A stretch of DNA of 6,426 bases from JBFLVQ01 sp040758525. GTDB taxonomy: Bacteria; Acidobacteriota; Blastocatellia; Chloracidobacteriales; JADJPF01. A program made the position numbers and the translations under genes. This document shows, piece by piece, positions 1-5,328 of the stretch (within the stretch, counting starts at the first letter, position 1; the number at the start of each line of letters is the position of its first letter). Location: contig JBFLVQ010000564.1 in assembly GCA_040758525.1 (NCBI GenBank), forward strand, positions 1 through 6,426. The letters are read 5' to 3'. Below the pieces are notes generated by a model that ran no database searches, had not been told where the DNA came from, and was given only the letters and a program-made list of their open reading frames with translations.

Positions 1-2
1 GC

Positions 3-155
3 GGCAATGATAGGATGGATAGTGACTCGATTAAAGTAACTTCCGACCATATTAATACTCGCATTACTAATTCTCTTATATCATCTGTCACCCAAATTCT
101 ATCAGTTATTAGCAAGCTTAAGAAAGGCAATATGTCAAGGGTATTGATCGTATAG
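3..155 (+). CDS. Possible C-terminal tail of an upstream gene (partial, unrecognised)
   Basis: The third forward frame is open from the left edge for 50 codons and ends at TAG 153-155, just before the regulator's promoter region. The peptide is hydrophilic to amphipathic and ends in a basic segment (SKLKKGNMSRVLIV). I recognise no family. An equally long open frame exists on the opposite strand (about 2-160), so openness alone is weak evidence. I prefer the forward reading because its composition is more protein-like and it has a sensible stop upstream of the next gene. The 5' part, if real, lies outside the window. It could also be non-coding. Confidence 0.3.
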   Translation, partial: GNDRMDSDSIKVTSDHINTRITNSLISSVTQILSVISKLKKGNMSRVLIV

Positions 156-158
156 ACA

Positions 159-176
159 AGTTAAATAGAAGTTAAA
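159..176 (+). promoter_or_regulatory. Candidate response-regulator box, 11-bp-period direct repeat
   Basis: AGTTAAA occurs at 159-165 and again at 170-176, separated by TAGA, so the repeats sit 11 bp apart on the same face of the helix. OmpR/PhoP-family regulators typically bind such tandem half-sites as head-to-tail dimers, commonly next to or overlapping a -35 region. A T/A-rich -10-like stretch follows at about 198-204, and the regulator gene starts at 255. Autoregulation by the adjacent regulator is inferred from position and spacing. Confidence 0.45.
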
Positions 177-185
177 CGCGCTGGC

Positions 186-195
186 AGAAGCTTCT
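186..195. promoter_or_regulatory. Perfect 10-bp palindrome in the regulator promoter region
   Basis: AGAAGCTTCT is a perfect palindrome between the direct-repeat box (159-176) and a TTTTATAT stretch that could serve as a -10. It might be a second protein site or simple chance; a 10-bp palindrome is not rare. Confidence 0.2.
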
Positions 196-219
196 CTTTT
201 ATATCAGAATAGTGACAAT

Positions 220-234
220 AGATGCTAAGCATCT
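220..234 (+). promoter_or_regulatory. Leader hairpin before the response regulator
   Basis: AGATGC (220-225), loop TAA, GCATCT (229-234) form a perfect 6-bp stem, extendable by a T-G pair. It lies about 10 nt before the ribosome-binding site at 244-251. There is no T-run, so it is not a terminator. It would lie in the mRNA leader if transcription starts near 210, where it could protect the 5' end or influence translation. Confidence 0.35.
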
Positions 235-254
235 GTTTATCATGGAGAGAGATT

Positions 255-962
255 ATGAGAATTCTATTGGTTGAAGACGATACACGTGTAGCAAGATTTG
301 TTGCCAAAGGTTTGCGTGAGCAGTCTTATGCCGTAGATGTGGCCGCTGATGGTGATAGTGCGCTCTATCAGACTGCGATAAGTTCCTATGACATTATCAT
401 TCTAGATGTGATGATCCCAGTTATTGATGGTTTTGAGGTCTGTCGCAGACTGCGCGCCAGTGGTGCGCGTATGCCGATTCTGATGTTAACAGCACGTGAT
501 GCAGTTGATGATCGTATCACTGGACTCGATATAGGAGCCGACGACTATTTAACCAAGCCATTCGAATTTGGCGAGCTTACTGCTAGGTTGCGAGCGTTAC
601 TGCGTCGACGTGGCGATATTCGTCCTGCATCGATTAAGATTGCCGATCTAGTGATAGATACCCATAGCCATAGAGTCTGGCGACAAGAATCTGCTATTGA
701 ACTTACCGCAAAAGAGTATGCATTACTGGAATTTCTTGCCACCAATCCTGGTCGTATTGTGGATCGTGCTGAGATTGCCGAACATGTTTGGGATGAAAAT
801 TTCGACCCATTCTCTAATCTTATAGAGGTCTATATCAATCGACTGCGGCGTAAGATTGATGCTCACCATCCTGTTCAACTCATTCACACACGGCGTGGCG
901 TAGGATATATGTTGGCTGCATTCAGCGATGACACAGATAGCATTGATGCTACCGCTAAATAA
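255..962 (+). CDS. OmpR-family response regulator, winged-helix DNA-binding
   Basis: This is a cytoplasmic transcription factor of 235 residues, the usual length for the OmpR/PhoB class. The receiver domain (about 1-112) shows the acidic pair D8-D9, the phospho-acceptor D51 in ILDVMIP, T79 in LTAR and the invariant K101 in LTKPF. The C-terminal winged helix (about 125-220) has the ELTAKEYALLEFL start, the recognition-helix region NLIEVYINRLRRKID and the RRGVGYML hairpin. The sequence resembles the CusR/PcoR/QseB group, but I cannot name the ortholog. An in-frame ATG at 222 would add 11 residues; I chose 255 because GGAGAGAG (244-251) precedes it and MRILLVEDD is the canonical start. The kinase gene follows after 13 nt, so the two are surely co-transcribed. 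A possible autoregulatory box lies at 159-176. Confidence 0.96.
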   Translation: MRILLVEDDTRVARFVAKGLREQSYAVDVAADGDSALYQTAISSYDIIILDVMIPVIDGFEVCRRLRASGARMPILMLTARDAVDDRITGLDIGADDYLTKPFEFGELTARLRALLRRRGDIRPASIKIADLVIDTHSHRVWRQESAIELTAKEYALLEFLATNPGRIVDRAEIAEHVWDENFDPFSNLIEVYINRLRRKIDAHHPVQLIHTRRGVGYMLAAFSDDTDSIDATAK

Positions 963-975
963 AAAAGGAATAGTC

Positions 976-2421
976 ATGTTCAGTTCTGTACGTGCTAAAT
1001 TGACTTTATGGTATACAGGGATCTTTGCATTAGTGTTGGTATTCTTTGCCATTACTGGCTATAGCTTCTTTGCCAATAATGTACGACAACGTATGGATGA
1101 GACATTGGCAGAAACAATGAAAGCATTTGTCCAACTCCTTGAAGAAGAATATCGAGAAATGGAGAGTGAGTCGATTAACATGATGGCCATCGAAGTGGTT
1201 AAAGAATTTCCTTATCGGGAGCAGCGTTTCATTGTATATGACGAGTCATTTGATATTATCGCCACTTCCACACCTCCCACGATGACAGTCAAACCCGATC
1301 TCACTATCTGGTCATCATCACTACTGCCTGCCATTTCTCAACGTGTTAAAACTGCTGACACCGCGGTTTATTTCATCTTACCTCCAAATGGAGGGAGGAT
1401 ACGTGCCTTCGTTGAGCCGGTGCATATCGATAACCATTTATATCGCGTTGTAGTGTTACAATCATTTTATCTGCAAGAAGAACTACTAGAGAAGATCCGA
1501 TATATTTTCTACATTGTTGTGTCGCTAGTAATCTCGCTTATTGGTATTAGCAGCTATTTCTTGGTAGGTAGAAGTCTTGCGCCCGTTGTTACTATGAGTG
1601 AACAAGCAACACGTATCAGTGCGGCCAATCTACACGAACGGTTACCAATCATCAACCGTCAAGACGAGCTTGGCCAATTAGCGACAGTATTCAATGATCT
1701 GCTCACTAGACTCGCTGAATCCTTTGAACAGCAGCGACGTTTTATGGCTGATGCCTCACATGAACTGCGTACACCAATCTCAATTGTCTGTGGCGAAGCT
1801 GAAGTGGCACTTTCACAACAGAATCGTGCTGCTGCCGATTATCAGGAATCACTTGCGATTATTCAAGACGAAGGTAAACGCCTTTCAAGAATTGTGGAGG
1901 ATCTCTTTACACTTGCTCGCGCTGATGCTGGACAGTATCCATTAATAGTTTCAACTTTCTACTTAGACGAACTGATTAGTGATTGCGTGCGTGCAGTACG
2001 AGTATTAGCTACTAGTCGCAATATTGAACTGTGTTGCCAGTTATCTGAAGAGCTGCGCTTTCGCGGTGATGAAGCGTTGATTCGTCGGCTCGTCTTGAAT
2101 CTGCTTGACAACGCCATTAAGTACACTCCGGTTGGCGGTAACATCAATATCATATGCAAAAATTGCTGTGACACTTATCATATTGAAGTAGCTGACAGTG
2201 GTTGTGGTATTCCTTTGGCAGCGCAAGCACACATCTTTGAGCGATTCTACCGTGTTGATAAATCGCGTTCGCGCTTGCAGACACCCCCTGGCGGGGCAGG
2301 TTTGGGACTTTCCATAGCTCGTTGGATTGCCGAAGCCCACCAAGGTTGTCTTGAGCTACGTCGTTCTGATCAACAAGGAAGTATCTTCGTTGCCACCCTA
2401 CCAATTGATCACACCCGATAA
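976..2421 (+). CDS. Membrane sensor histidine kinase, partner of the preceding regulator
   Basis: This 481-residue inner-membrane kinase should phosphorylate the regulator encoded 13 nt upstream. Order of parts: transmembrane helix about 11-33; periplasmic sensor about 34-175 (acidic near its start, no family recognised); second transmembrane helix about 176-198; HAMP linker about 199-253; H-box ASHELRTP with phospho-acceptor H262; N-box LNLLDNAIKYTP (N375, N379); G1 box DSGCGIP (407-413); F-box FERFYR; and G2 box GGAGLGLSI (439-447). All catalytic motifs are intact. The frame also offers an ATG at 928, which would overlap the regulator. I chose 976 because AAGGAA (965-970) sits 5 nt before it and MFSSVRAKLTLWYTG is a typical kinase start. 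The signal is unknown. Genes downstream encode exported proteins that could be targets or sensor accessories. Confidence 0.95.
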   Translation: MFSSVRAKLTLWYTGIFALVLVFFAITGYSFFANNVRQRMDETLAETMKAFVQLLEEEYREMESESINMMAIEVVKEFPYREQRFIVYDESFDIIATSTPPTMTVKPDLTIWSSSLLPAISQRVKTADTAVYFILPPNGGRIRAFVEPVHIDNHLYRVVVLQSFYLQEELLEKIRYIFYIVVSLVISLIGISSYFLVGRSLAPVVTMSEQATRISAANLHERLPIINRQDELGQLATVFNDLLTRLAESFEQQRRFMADASHELRTPISIVCGEAEVALSQQNRAAADYQESLAIIQDEGKRLSRIVEDLFTLARADAGQYPLIVSTFYLDELISDCVRAVRVLATSRNIELCCQLSEELRFRGDEALIRRLVLNLLDNAIKYTPVGGNINIICKNCCDTYHIEVADSGCGIPLAAQAHIFERFYRVDKSRSRLQTPPGGAGLGLSIARWIAEAHQGCLELRRSDQQGSIFVATLPIDHTR

Positions 2422-2422
2422 T

Positions 2423-2446
2423 AATAGTCTGATTCGCATCACTATT
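2423..2446 (+). terminator. Weak hairpin just after the kinase stop
   Basis: AATAGT (2423-2428) pairs with ACTATT (2441-2446). An alternative fold uses AATAG/CTATT plus an inner TGAT/ATCA stem around TCGC. It starts 2 nt after the kinase stop. There is no following T-run, so it is at best an mRNA 3'-end or processing structure and not a clear intrinsic terminator. Confidence 0.25.
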
Positions 2447-2471
2447 CATCTTACGTTTATCTTCCCTCTGC

Positions 2472-2540
2472 TATATTCAAGACGCTAAATTACACCAGCT
2501 TCAGTTTATCTGTTGGACCAATTTTGACAAAAATAGGAGG
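2472..2540 (+). promoter_or_regulatory. Intergenic leader with possible -10 and a strong ribosome-binding site
   Basis: The 131-bp gap between the kinase and the next gene holds TATATT at 2472-2477 as a possible -10, without a convincing -35. It also holds AGGAGG at 2535-2540, 12 nt before the ATG at 2553. The spacing is rather long but the match is perfect, which supports that start. The gap is large enough for an independent promoter. Confidence 0.3.
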
Positions 2541-2552
2541 TAGAAGATTAAA

Positions 2553-3503
2553 ATGATAGTACAACGTATATTTCAGCTACCTGCTGGGTTAATTGTCCTG
2601 TTTTGTCTAGTGATAAGCTCTGTATTAGCTACTGCCAACGATGCTGCGCCATCTGACACTAATAGTGATTTATGCGCTAAGACAGCTAAAGCGGTCCAAA
2701 ATGCTTGTGAAGCGGAAGGAGAAGCTAACTATTGGATCGCAGTAGGAAACTGTAACAATCTCTCCTCTGCTTCGGCAAGAAAGGCTTGCAAACAACAGGC
2801 GCAGCAAGATCGTCGTGATGCCAATGGAGAGTGTGCAGAACAGTTTGAGGCACGGCGTAAGCTTTGTACAGCATTGAACGAGACTACATATAATCCAGTT
2901 ATTAATCCTACCAATTTTGTCGAAGGTATTACGAATCCATTTTTTCCAATGATACCAAGCACCACGCTTATTTATCGAGGTGGTAATGAAGTCGTTACAG
3001 TTACGGTAACCAATAGGACCAAAGTGATCCTGGGAGTAAAATGTGTTGTTGTTCGAGATGTAGTTACTGTAAATGATCAAGTGGTAGAAGATACAGAAGA
3101 CTATTTTGCTCAGGATATGCAGGGCAATATTTGGTACTTTGGTGAGTTATCCCAGGAATTCGATAATGGTGACTTAATCAGCTTAGCAGGCTCTTTTAAG
3201 GCTGGTGTAAATGGTGCTAAGCCTGGGATTATTATGAAAGCTAACCCACAAGTAGGAGATATATACCGTCAAGAGTTTCTTCTTGGTGAAGCAGAAGACA
3301 TAGCTGAAGTGATCAGTCTTACAAGATCAGAATCTGTTCCGGCAGCATCTTGTAACAATGATTGCTTAGTTACTAAGGAATCTACACCACTTGAGCCTGG
3401 TACCATTGGGAATAAATACTATGCTTGGGGAATCGGCGTTATTCTGGAAATTAACCCTGCATCCGGCCAGCGTGTAGAGTTGGTGGAGATCATAAGAAAA
3501 TGA
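2553..3503 (+). CDS. Exported protein: six-Cys N-terminal segment plus conserved beta-rich domain
   Basis: This 316-residue protein starts with a signal peptide: hydrophobic core about 9-25 and likely Sec cleavage after ATA at 28. Residues 41-105 carry six cysteines (C41, C52, C67, C79, C94, C105) with near-symmetric gaps of 10, 14, 11, 14 and 10 residues in helix-prone, charged sequence, consistent with a disulfide-stapled helical bundle. From about 113 comes a conserved domain with PTNFVEGITNPFFP, EDTEDYFAQDMQGNIWYFGE, GAKPGIIMKA, VGDIYRQEF and TPLEPG motifs. I recall this pattern from uncharacterised exported proteins of environmental bacteria; I know no function or reliable family name. 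C267 and C271 form a further possible disulfide. It follows the two-component genes in the same direction, but the 131-bp gap leaves co-transcription open. Likely periplasmic or secreted. Confidence 0.85.
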   Translation: MIVQRIFQLPAGLIVLFCLVISSVLATANDAAPSDTNSDLCAKTAKAVQNACEAEGEANYWIAVGNCNNLSSASARKACKQQAQQDRRDANGECAEQFEARRKLCTALNETTYNPVINPTNFVEGITNPFFPMIPSTTLIYRGGNEVVTVTVTNRTKVILGVKCVVVRDVVTVNDQVVEDTEDYFAQDMQGNIWYFGELSQEFDNGDLISLAGSFKAGVNGAKPGIIMKANPQVGDIYRQEFLLGEAEDIAEVISLTRSESVPAASCNNDCLVTKESTPLEPGTIGNKYYAWGIGVILEINPASGQRVELVEIIRK

Positions 3504-3510
3504 ATTGAAG

Positions 3511-3528
3511 AACCTCTTTAAGAAGGTT
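3511..3528 (+). terminator. Weak imperfect hairpin after the Cys-rich gene
   Basis: AACCT (3511-3515) pairs with AGGTT (3524-3528), with a mismatch and a few weak inner pairs. It begins 7 nt after the stop, but no T-run follows. Termination activity is doubtful, and readthrough to the PepSY gene is plausible. Confidence 0.2.
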
Positions 3529-3577
3529 AACATCCAATTTCAATAATGAACTACCAGAACAGTAATAAACTTAACAT
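3527..3577 (+). promoter_or_regulatory. Two TTAACAT copies upstream of the PepSY gene
   Basis: TTAACAT occurs at 3527-3533 and 3571-3577, exactly 44 bp apart, which is close to four helical turns. Both contain a TTAA core like the AGTTAAA half-sites before the regulator gene. They may mark regulator binding, but single 7-mers in AT-rich DNA are weak evidence. Confidence 0.2.
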
Positions 3578-3604
3578 TCTCCTGGACAGAGAAAGAGGTA
3601 AAAT

Positions 3605-3961
3605 ATGAAGCGCATCCCCTCCTTATTGCTGATGTTGGTTCTGATGTTTATTACCGGTGCCACCATAGCATTATCAGAGACTGAGAAAGAGATCCCGCTC
3701 CACCAAGTCCCAGAGATAGTGCTTAAGGCCGCACTGAAAGCGGTTCCCAATATCAGGCTTACAGAGGCCGAAGTATCAGAAACACCACAGGGTACTATTT
3801 ACGAACTTGAAGGCACTGTGAATGGAAAAGAGTATGAGATTAGAGTCTCAGCCGATGGAAAAGTTCTCAAAGTCGAGCGAGACGGTGACAAAGACGACGG
3901 CGATGATGATGACGATGATGACGATGATGATGATGATGATGATGATGATCAGAGCCGCTAG
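3605..3961 (+). CDS. Small exported PepSY-like protein with a poly-aspartate tail
   Basis: This 118-residue protein has a signal peptide: basic MKR, hydrophobic core about 6-22, likely cleavage after ALS at 24. Residues about 31-92 form one PepSY-like module: an amphipathic helix (VPEIVLKAALKAVPN) followed by strands around YELEGTVNGKEYEIRVSADGKVLKVE. PepSY proteins are periplasmic or membrane-associated, and some inhibit proteases or accompany two-component systems. The C-terminus is highly acidic, with sixteen consecutive Asp (codons 3902-3949) then QSR, a likely low-affinity cation-binding tail. The start is supported by AGAGG (3594-3598), 6 nt before the ATG. The gene follows the two-component and Cys-rich genes in the same direction, 101 bp after the latter. 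Its induction by the two-component system is inferred. No transmembrane segment beyond the signal is seen. Confidence 0.85.
   Translation: MKRIPSLLLMLVLMFITGATIALSETEKEIPLHQVPEIVLKAALKAVPNIRLTEAEVSETPQGTIYELEGTVNGKEYEIRVSADGKVLKVERDGDKDDGDDDDDDDDDDDDDDDDQSR
3902..3949 (+). repeat. GAY trinucleotide microsatellite (16 Asp codons)
   Basis: Sixteen consecutive GAT/GAC codons lie in frame at the end of the PepSY gene; the last nine (3923-3949) are an uninterrupted GAT run. Slippage here would change the number of aspartates without shifting the frame. GAC codons at the 4th and 7th positions interrupt the early part, so the pure run is younger or less constrained. Confidence 0.9.
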
Positions 3962-3968
3962 CCTAAGA

Positions 3969-4026
3969 GTGTCCGTAACGCCATCCAGTTATTTAGCATA
4001 CTGCTTTTTCTTAGCGTTGCGGACAC
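3969..4026. repeat. 58-bp imperfect inverted repeat, 13-bp arms
   Basis: GTGTCCGTAACGC (3969-3981) is the reverse complement of GCGTTGCGGACAC (4014-4026) except at one position, which would be a G-U pair in RNA. The loop is 32 nt and contains a short T-rich stretch at 4004-4012. It starts 7 bp after the PepSY stop. It could be a factor-assisted terminator or mRNA-stabilising hairpin, or a remnant of a small mobile element. There is no T-run after the right arm and no clear target-site duplication. Confidence 0.55.
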
Positions 4027-4133
4027 CAGGAATGGTTATCTATTAGTTGATGTAGAAGAGACTATCTTTTCCAGTAAGGTTTTTATCTGCTCAAGCTATG
4101 CTTCGCTAGCTTTCTGCTTATCTTTCCACGGTA

Positions 4134-4147
4134 TTAGTAGCTACTAA
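4134..4147. promoter_or_regulatory. Perfect 14-bp palindrome
   Basis: TTAGTAGCTACTAA is a perfect uninterrupted palindrome with no loop, so it is more like a dimeric protein-binding site than an RNA hairpin. It lies about 200 bp before the V4R-like gene and about 170 bp after the PepSY gene. The binding protein is unknown, and chance is possible. Confidence 0.3.
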
Positions 4148-4184
4148 AGTCCAGCCTCCCATTAATACCTACATCATTAAGACT

Positions 4185-4285
4185 GTATTTGGGATAGATC
4201 TGATCTTTTGTTAGACAGGTACGATACACCAATAGTAGAATATGGTATTATCTCTATTATCTAGTATTAAACAGGTATTTGGGAT
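4185..4285 (+). repeat. 11-bp direct repeat GTATTTGGGAT, two copies
   Basis: Identical copies lie at 4185-4195 and 4275-4285, 90 bp apart, both upstream of the ATG at 4332. The second copy falls inside the candidate promoter spacer at 4273-4289. It may be a repeated operator half or a trace of a local duplication. Confidence 0.35.
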
Positions 4286-4297
4286 CTATTTTATAAA
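4267..4297 (+). promoter_or_regulatory. Candidate promoter for the V4R-like gene
   Basis: TTAAAC (4267-4272) as -35 and a TTTATA/TATAAA stretch (4290-4297) as -10 are separated by 17-19 bp. Transcription would start near 4303 and give a leader of about 30 nt to the ATG at 4332. The match is moderate and is read from consensus only. Confidence 0.25.
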
Positions 4298-4331
4298 GGG
4301 CAATCATAGCGTCTTAGGCTTAGCCATTATT

Positions 4332-4913
4332 ATGCAGACAGAAAAAGAACTATTAATAGGTAAAGTAGCCGTTAAGGCCACAATGCTACAAGCTCATCTT
4401 AATTGGGCAAAAACACGCCTTGCCAATGACCTTACCAAATTAATGGCAAACCTTGATGAACAAACGGCGGCAATTATCAACCGATCTATTCTAGCTACTG
4501 ATTGGATACCGCTTCGCTCTGTAATTCAAATTGATCGAGCAATTGCTCAGACTGTTGGTGAAGAGCTGATTCAAGTGTCTCGTGAACTTGGTCGCCATTC
4601 CGCCAGATTGAATTTGGGTGGGATCTATAAAAGGTTCATTGCTGGAGAGCCACATAGATTCTTTGAACGTATGGCAATATTGCACGAACAGTTTCAAAAT
4701 TTTGGCAGTTGTGATTATGAGAAGGTAAAAGACTGTGCCGGTAAAGTTAAGCTGCAAGACTATACAGAATACTCACCGGTATACTGTGCTGGTTCCTTTG
4801 GGTATCTGGAAGAGGCCTTACGTCTGATGAAAGCACCAGGACCTATTATTGTTGTTGAAACTATGTGTCAATGTAGAGGCCACCAGATGTGTCTTTATGA
4901 AATGACTTGGTAG
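4332..4913 (+). CDS. DUF2378/V4R-like protein with Cys-rich C-terminus
   Basis: This 193-residue soluble protein has no signal peptide from this start. The pattern KVAVKATMLQAHLNW, then ILATDWIPLRSVIQIDRAIAQ, then ELGRHSARLNLGGIYKRFI resembles the DUF2378 (TIGR02265) family. The C-terminal part (about 145-191), with YCAGSFGYLEEALRL, VETMCQCRGHQMCLYEM, fits the V4R-like end in which conserved cysteines follow a Glu. Six cysteines (C127, C135, C152, C179, C181, C187) could bind metal or a small ligand. V4R-type domains bind small molecules or tetrapyrrole-related ligands in some proteins; here the ligand is unknown. The frame is open back to an ATG at 4242 (223 aa), but neither start has a good ribosome-binding site. 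I chose 4332 because homology-like sequence begins there and a possible promoter lies just upstream. The stop directly abuts the convergent gene's stop. Confidence 0.75.
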   Translation: MQTEKELLIGKVAVKATMLQAHLNWAKTRLANDLTKLMANLDEQTAAIINRSILATDWIPLRSVIQIDRAIAQTVGEELIQVSRELGRHSARLNLGGIYKRFIAGEPHRFFERMAILHEQFQNFGSCDYEKVKDCAGKVKLQDYTEYSPVYCAGSFGYLEEALRLMKAPGPIIVVETMCQCRGHQMCLYEMTW

Positions 4914-4920
4914 TTAGTCA
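4903..4920. terminator. Short dyad across the convergent gene junction
   Basis: TGACT (4903-4907) pairs with AGTCA (4916-4920) around an 8-nt loop that contains both stop codons. The 5-bp stem has no T-run on either side, so a bidirectional terminator is only a weak possibility. Confidence 0.15.
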
Positions 4921-5321
4921 GAGCTGCTAGATTCTGATTTCCGCTTAAATGTAGCCAAATAGTTATTCACTAACAGAGTGAAATTATCATCTAGCACTGC
5001 GATCTGTTCTTGACTTAAATGCTCAGTACCTCGTTCGGCGATGAGCGCCACTAACCCTCGTGCGCTTTCCATAATCGTATCGCGCGCTTCATCCTGAGAG
5101 GTCTCAGATGAAGGTTCTTTAGGCCCACTCTCCTCCTCGATCACTCGCCTCACTAATCGATCAACCTCACGCCCGGCTTTTAAACCGCGCTCAGCTAAAT
5201 ATCGATATGTCGCAGGAGCTACTCGCAGAGAGATTGTCTTACGCTGTTTGTCAACCGGTAAGGGTTTGCGACCTATACGAGTAGATTTTTTGTATCGAGA
5301 AGCAGAGTAATTACCTGGCAT
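4914..5321 (-). CDS. Ribbon-helix-helix-like small protein, probable DNA-binding
   Basis: This 135-residue protein has a strongly basic N-terminus (RYKKSTRIGRKPLPVDKQRK). Residues 28-64 fit a ribbon-helix-helix fold: a strand (KTISLRV), a helix (PATYRYLAERGLKAG) and a second helix (EVDRLVRRVIEEE). Such proteins bind DNA as dimers and are often autoregulatory, for example CopG/MetJ-like or antitoxins. A flexible, polar linker (65-80), a helical C-terminal region (81-127) and a Ser-rich end (SESSSSD) follow. No partner toxin is adjacent. No Shine-Dalgarno sequence precedes the ATG, and an in-frame TAG lies shortly upstream, so ATG 5321 is the only ATG start. A promoter-like pair places the transcript start at the ATG (see 5329-5357). 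The stop abuts that of the convergent V4R-like gene with no gap. Specific function unknown. Confidence 0.7.
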   Translation of the reverse strand: MPGNYSASRYKKSTRIGRKPLPVDKQRKTISLRVAPATYRYLAERGLKAGREVDRLVRRVIEEESGPKEPSSETSQDEARDTIMESARGLVALIAERGTEHLSQEQIAVLDDNFTLLVNNYLATFKRKSESSSSD

Positions 5322-5328
5322 GTCAGCA

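Larger units (their letters stand above)
3962..4331. other. Non-coding stretch between the PepSY and V4R-like genes
   Basis: About 370 bp with no convincing gene. It contains the 58-bp inverted repeat (3969-4026), a small AAGCTA/TAGCTT dyad (4093-4112), the 14-bp palindrome (4134-4147), two copies of GTATTTGGGAT (4185-4195 and 4275-4285) and a possible promoter for the next gene at 4267-4297. The last 90 bp (4242-4331) are an in-frame extension of the next gene and could be coding if that gene starts at 4242. Confidence 0.5.

Noticed and set aside
2..160. Open minus-strand frame opposite the possible upstream gene tail
   Set aside because: It is about as long as the forward frame but its translation is rich in hydrophobic residues without a recognisable pattern, and it runs into the regulator promoter. 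Chance openness is likely.
723..1052. Long antisense frame across the regulator-kinase junction
   Set aside because: It lies opposite two clear coding regions, has no family-like motif and no ribosome-binding site.
2041..2449. Antisense frames across the 3' half of the kinase gene
   Set aside because: They mirror the conserved kinase catalytic domain; their translations have no recognisable domain.
2524..2529. Perfect TTGACA as a -35 for the Cys-rich gene
   Set aside because: The matching -10 would fall at 2547-2552, placing the transcript start inside the coding region and past the AGGAGG. No later in-frame ATG makes a sensible start, so it is probably fortuitous.
3969..4026. Integron attC site
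   Set aside because: The arms do not carry the RYYYAAC and GTTRRRY core sites, and no integrase or cassette array is seen.
3822..4046. Met-rich open frame over the GAT repeat
   Set aside because: The methionine run is only the shifted reading of the GAT repeat, and the PepSY frame has a signal peptide, ribosome-binding site and domain pattern.
4093..4112. AAGCTA/TAGCTT dyad in the non-coding stretch
   Set aside because: A 6-bp stem with an 8-nt loop and no T-run is expected by chance in a region of this size.
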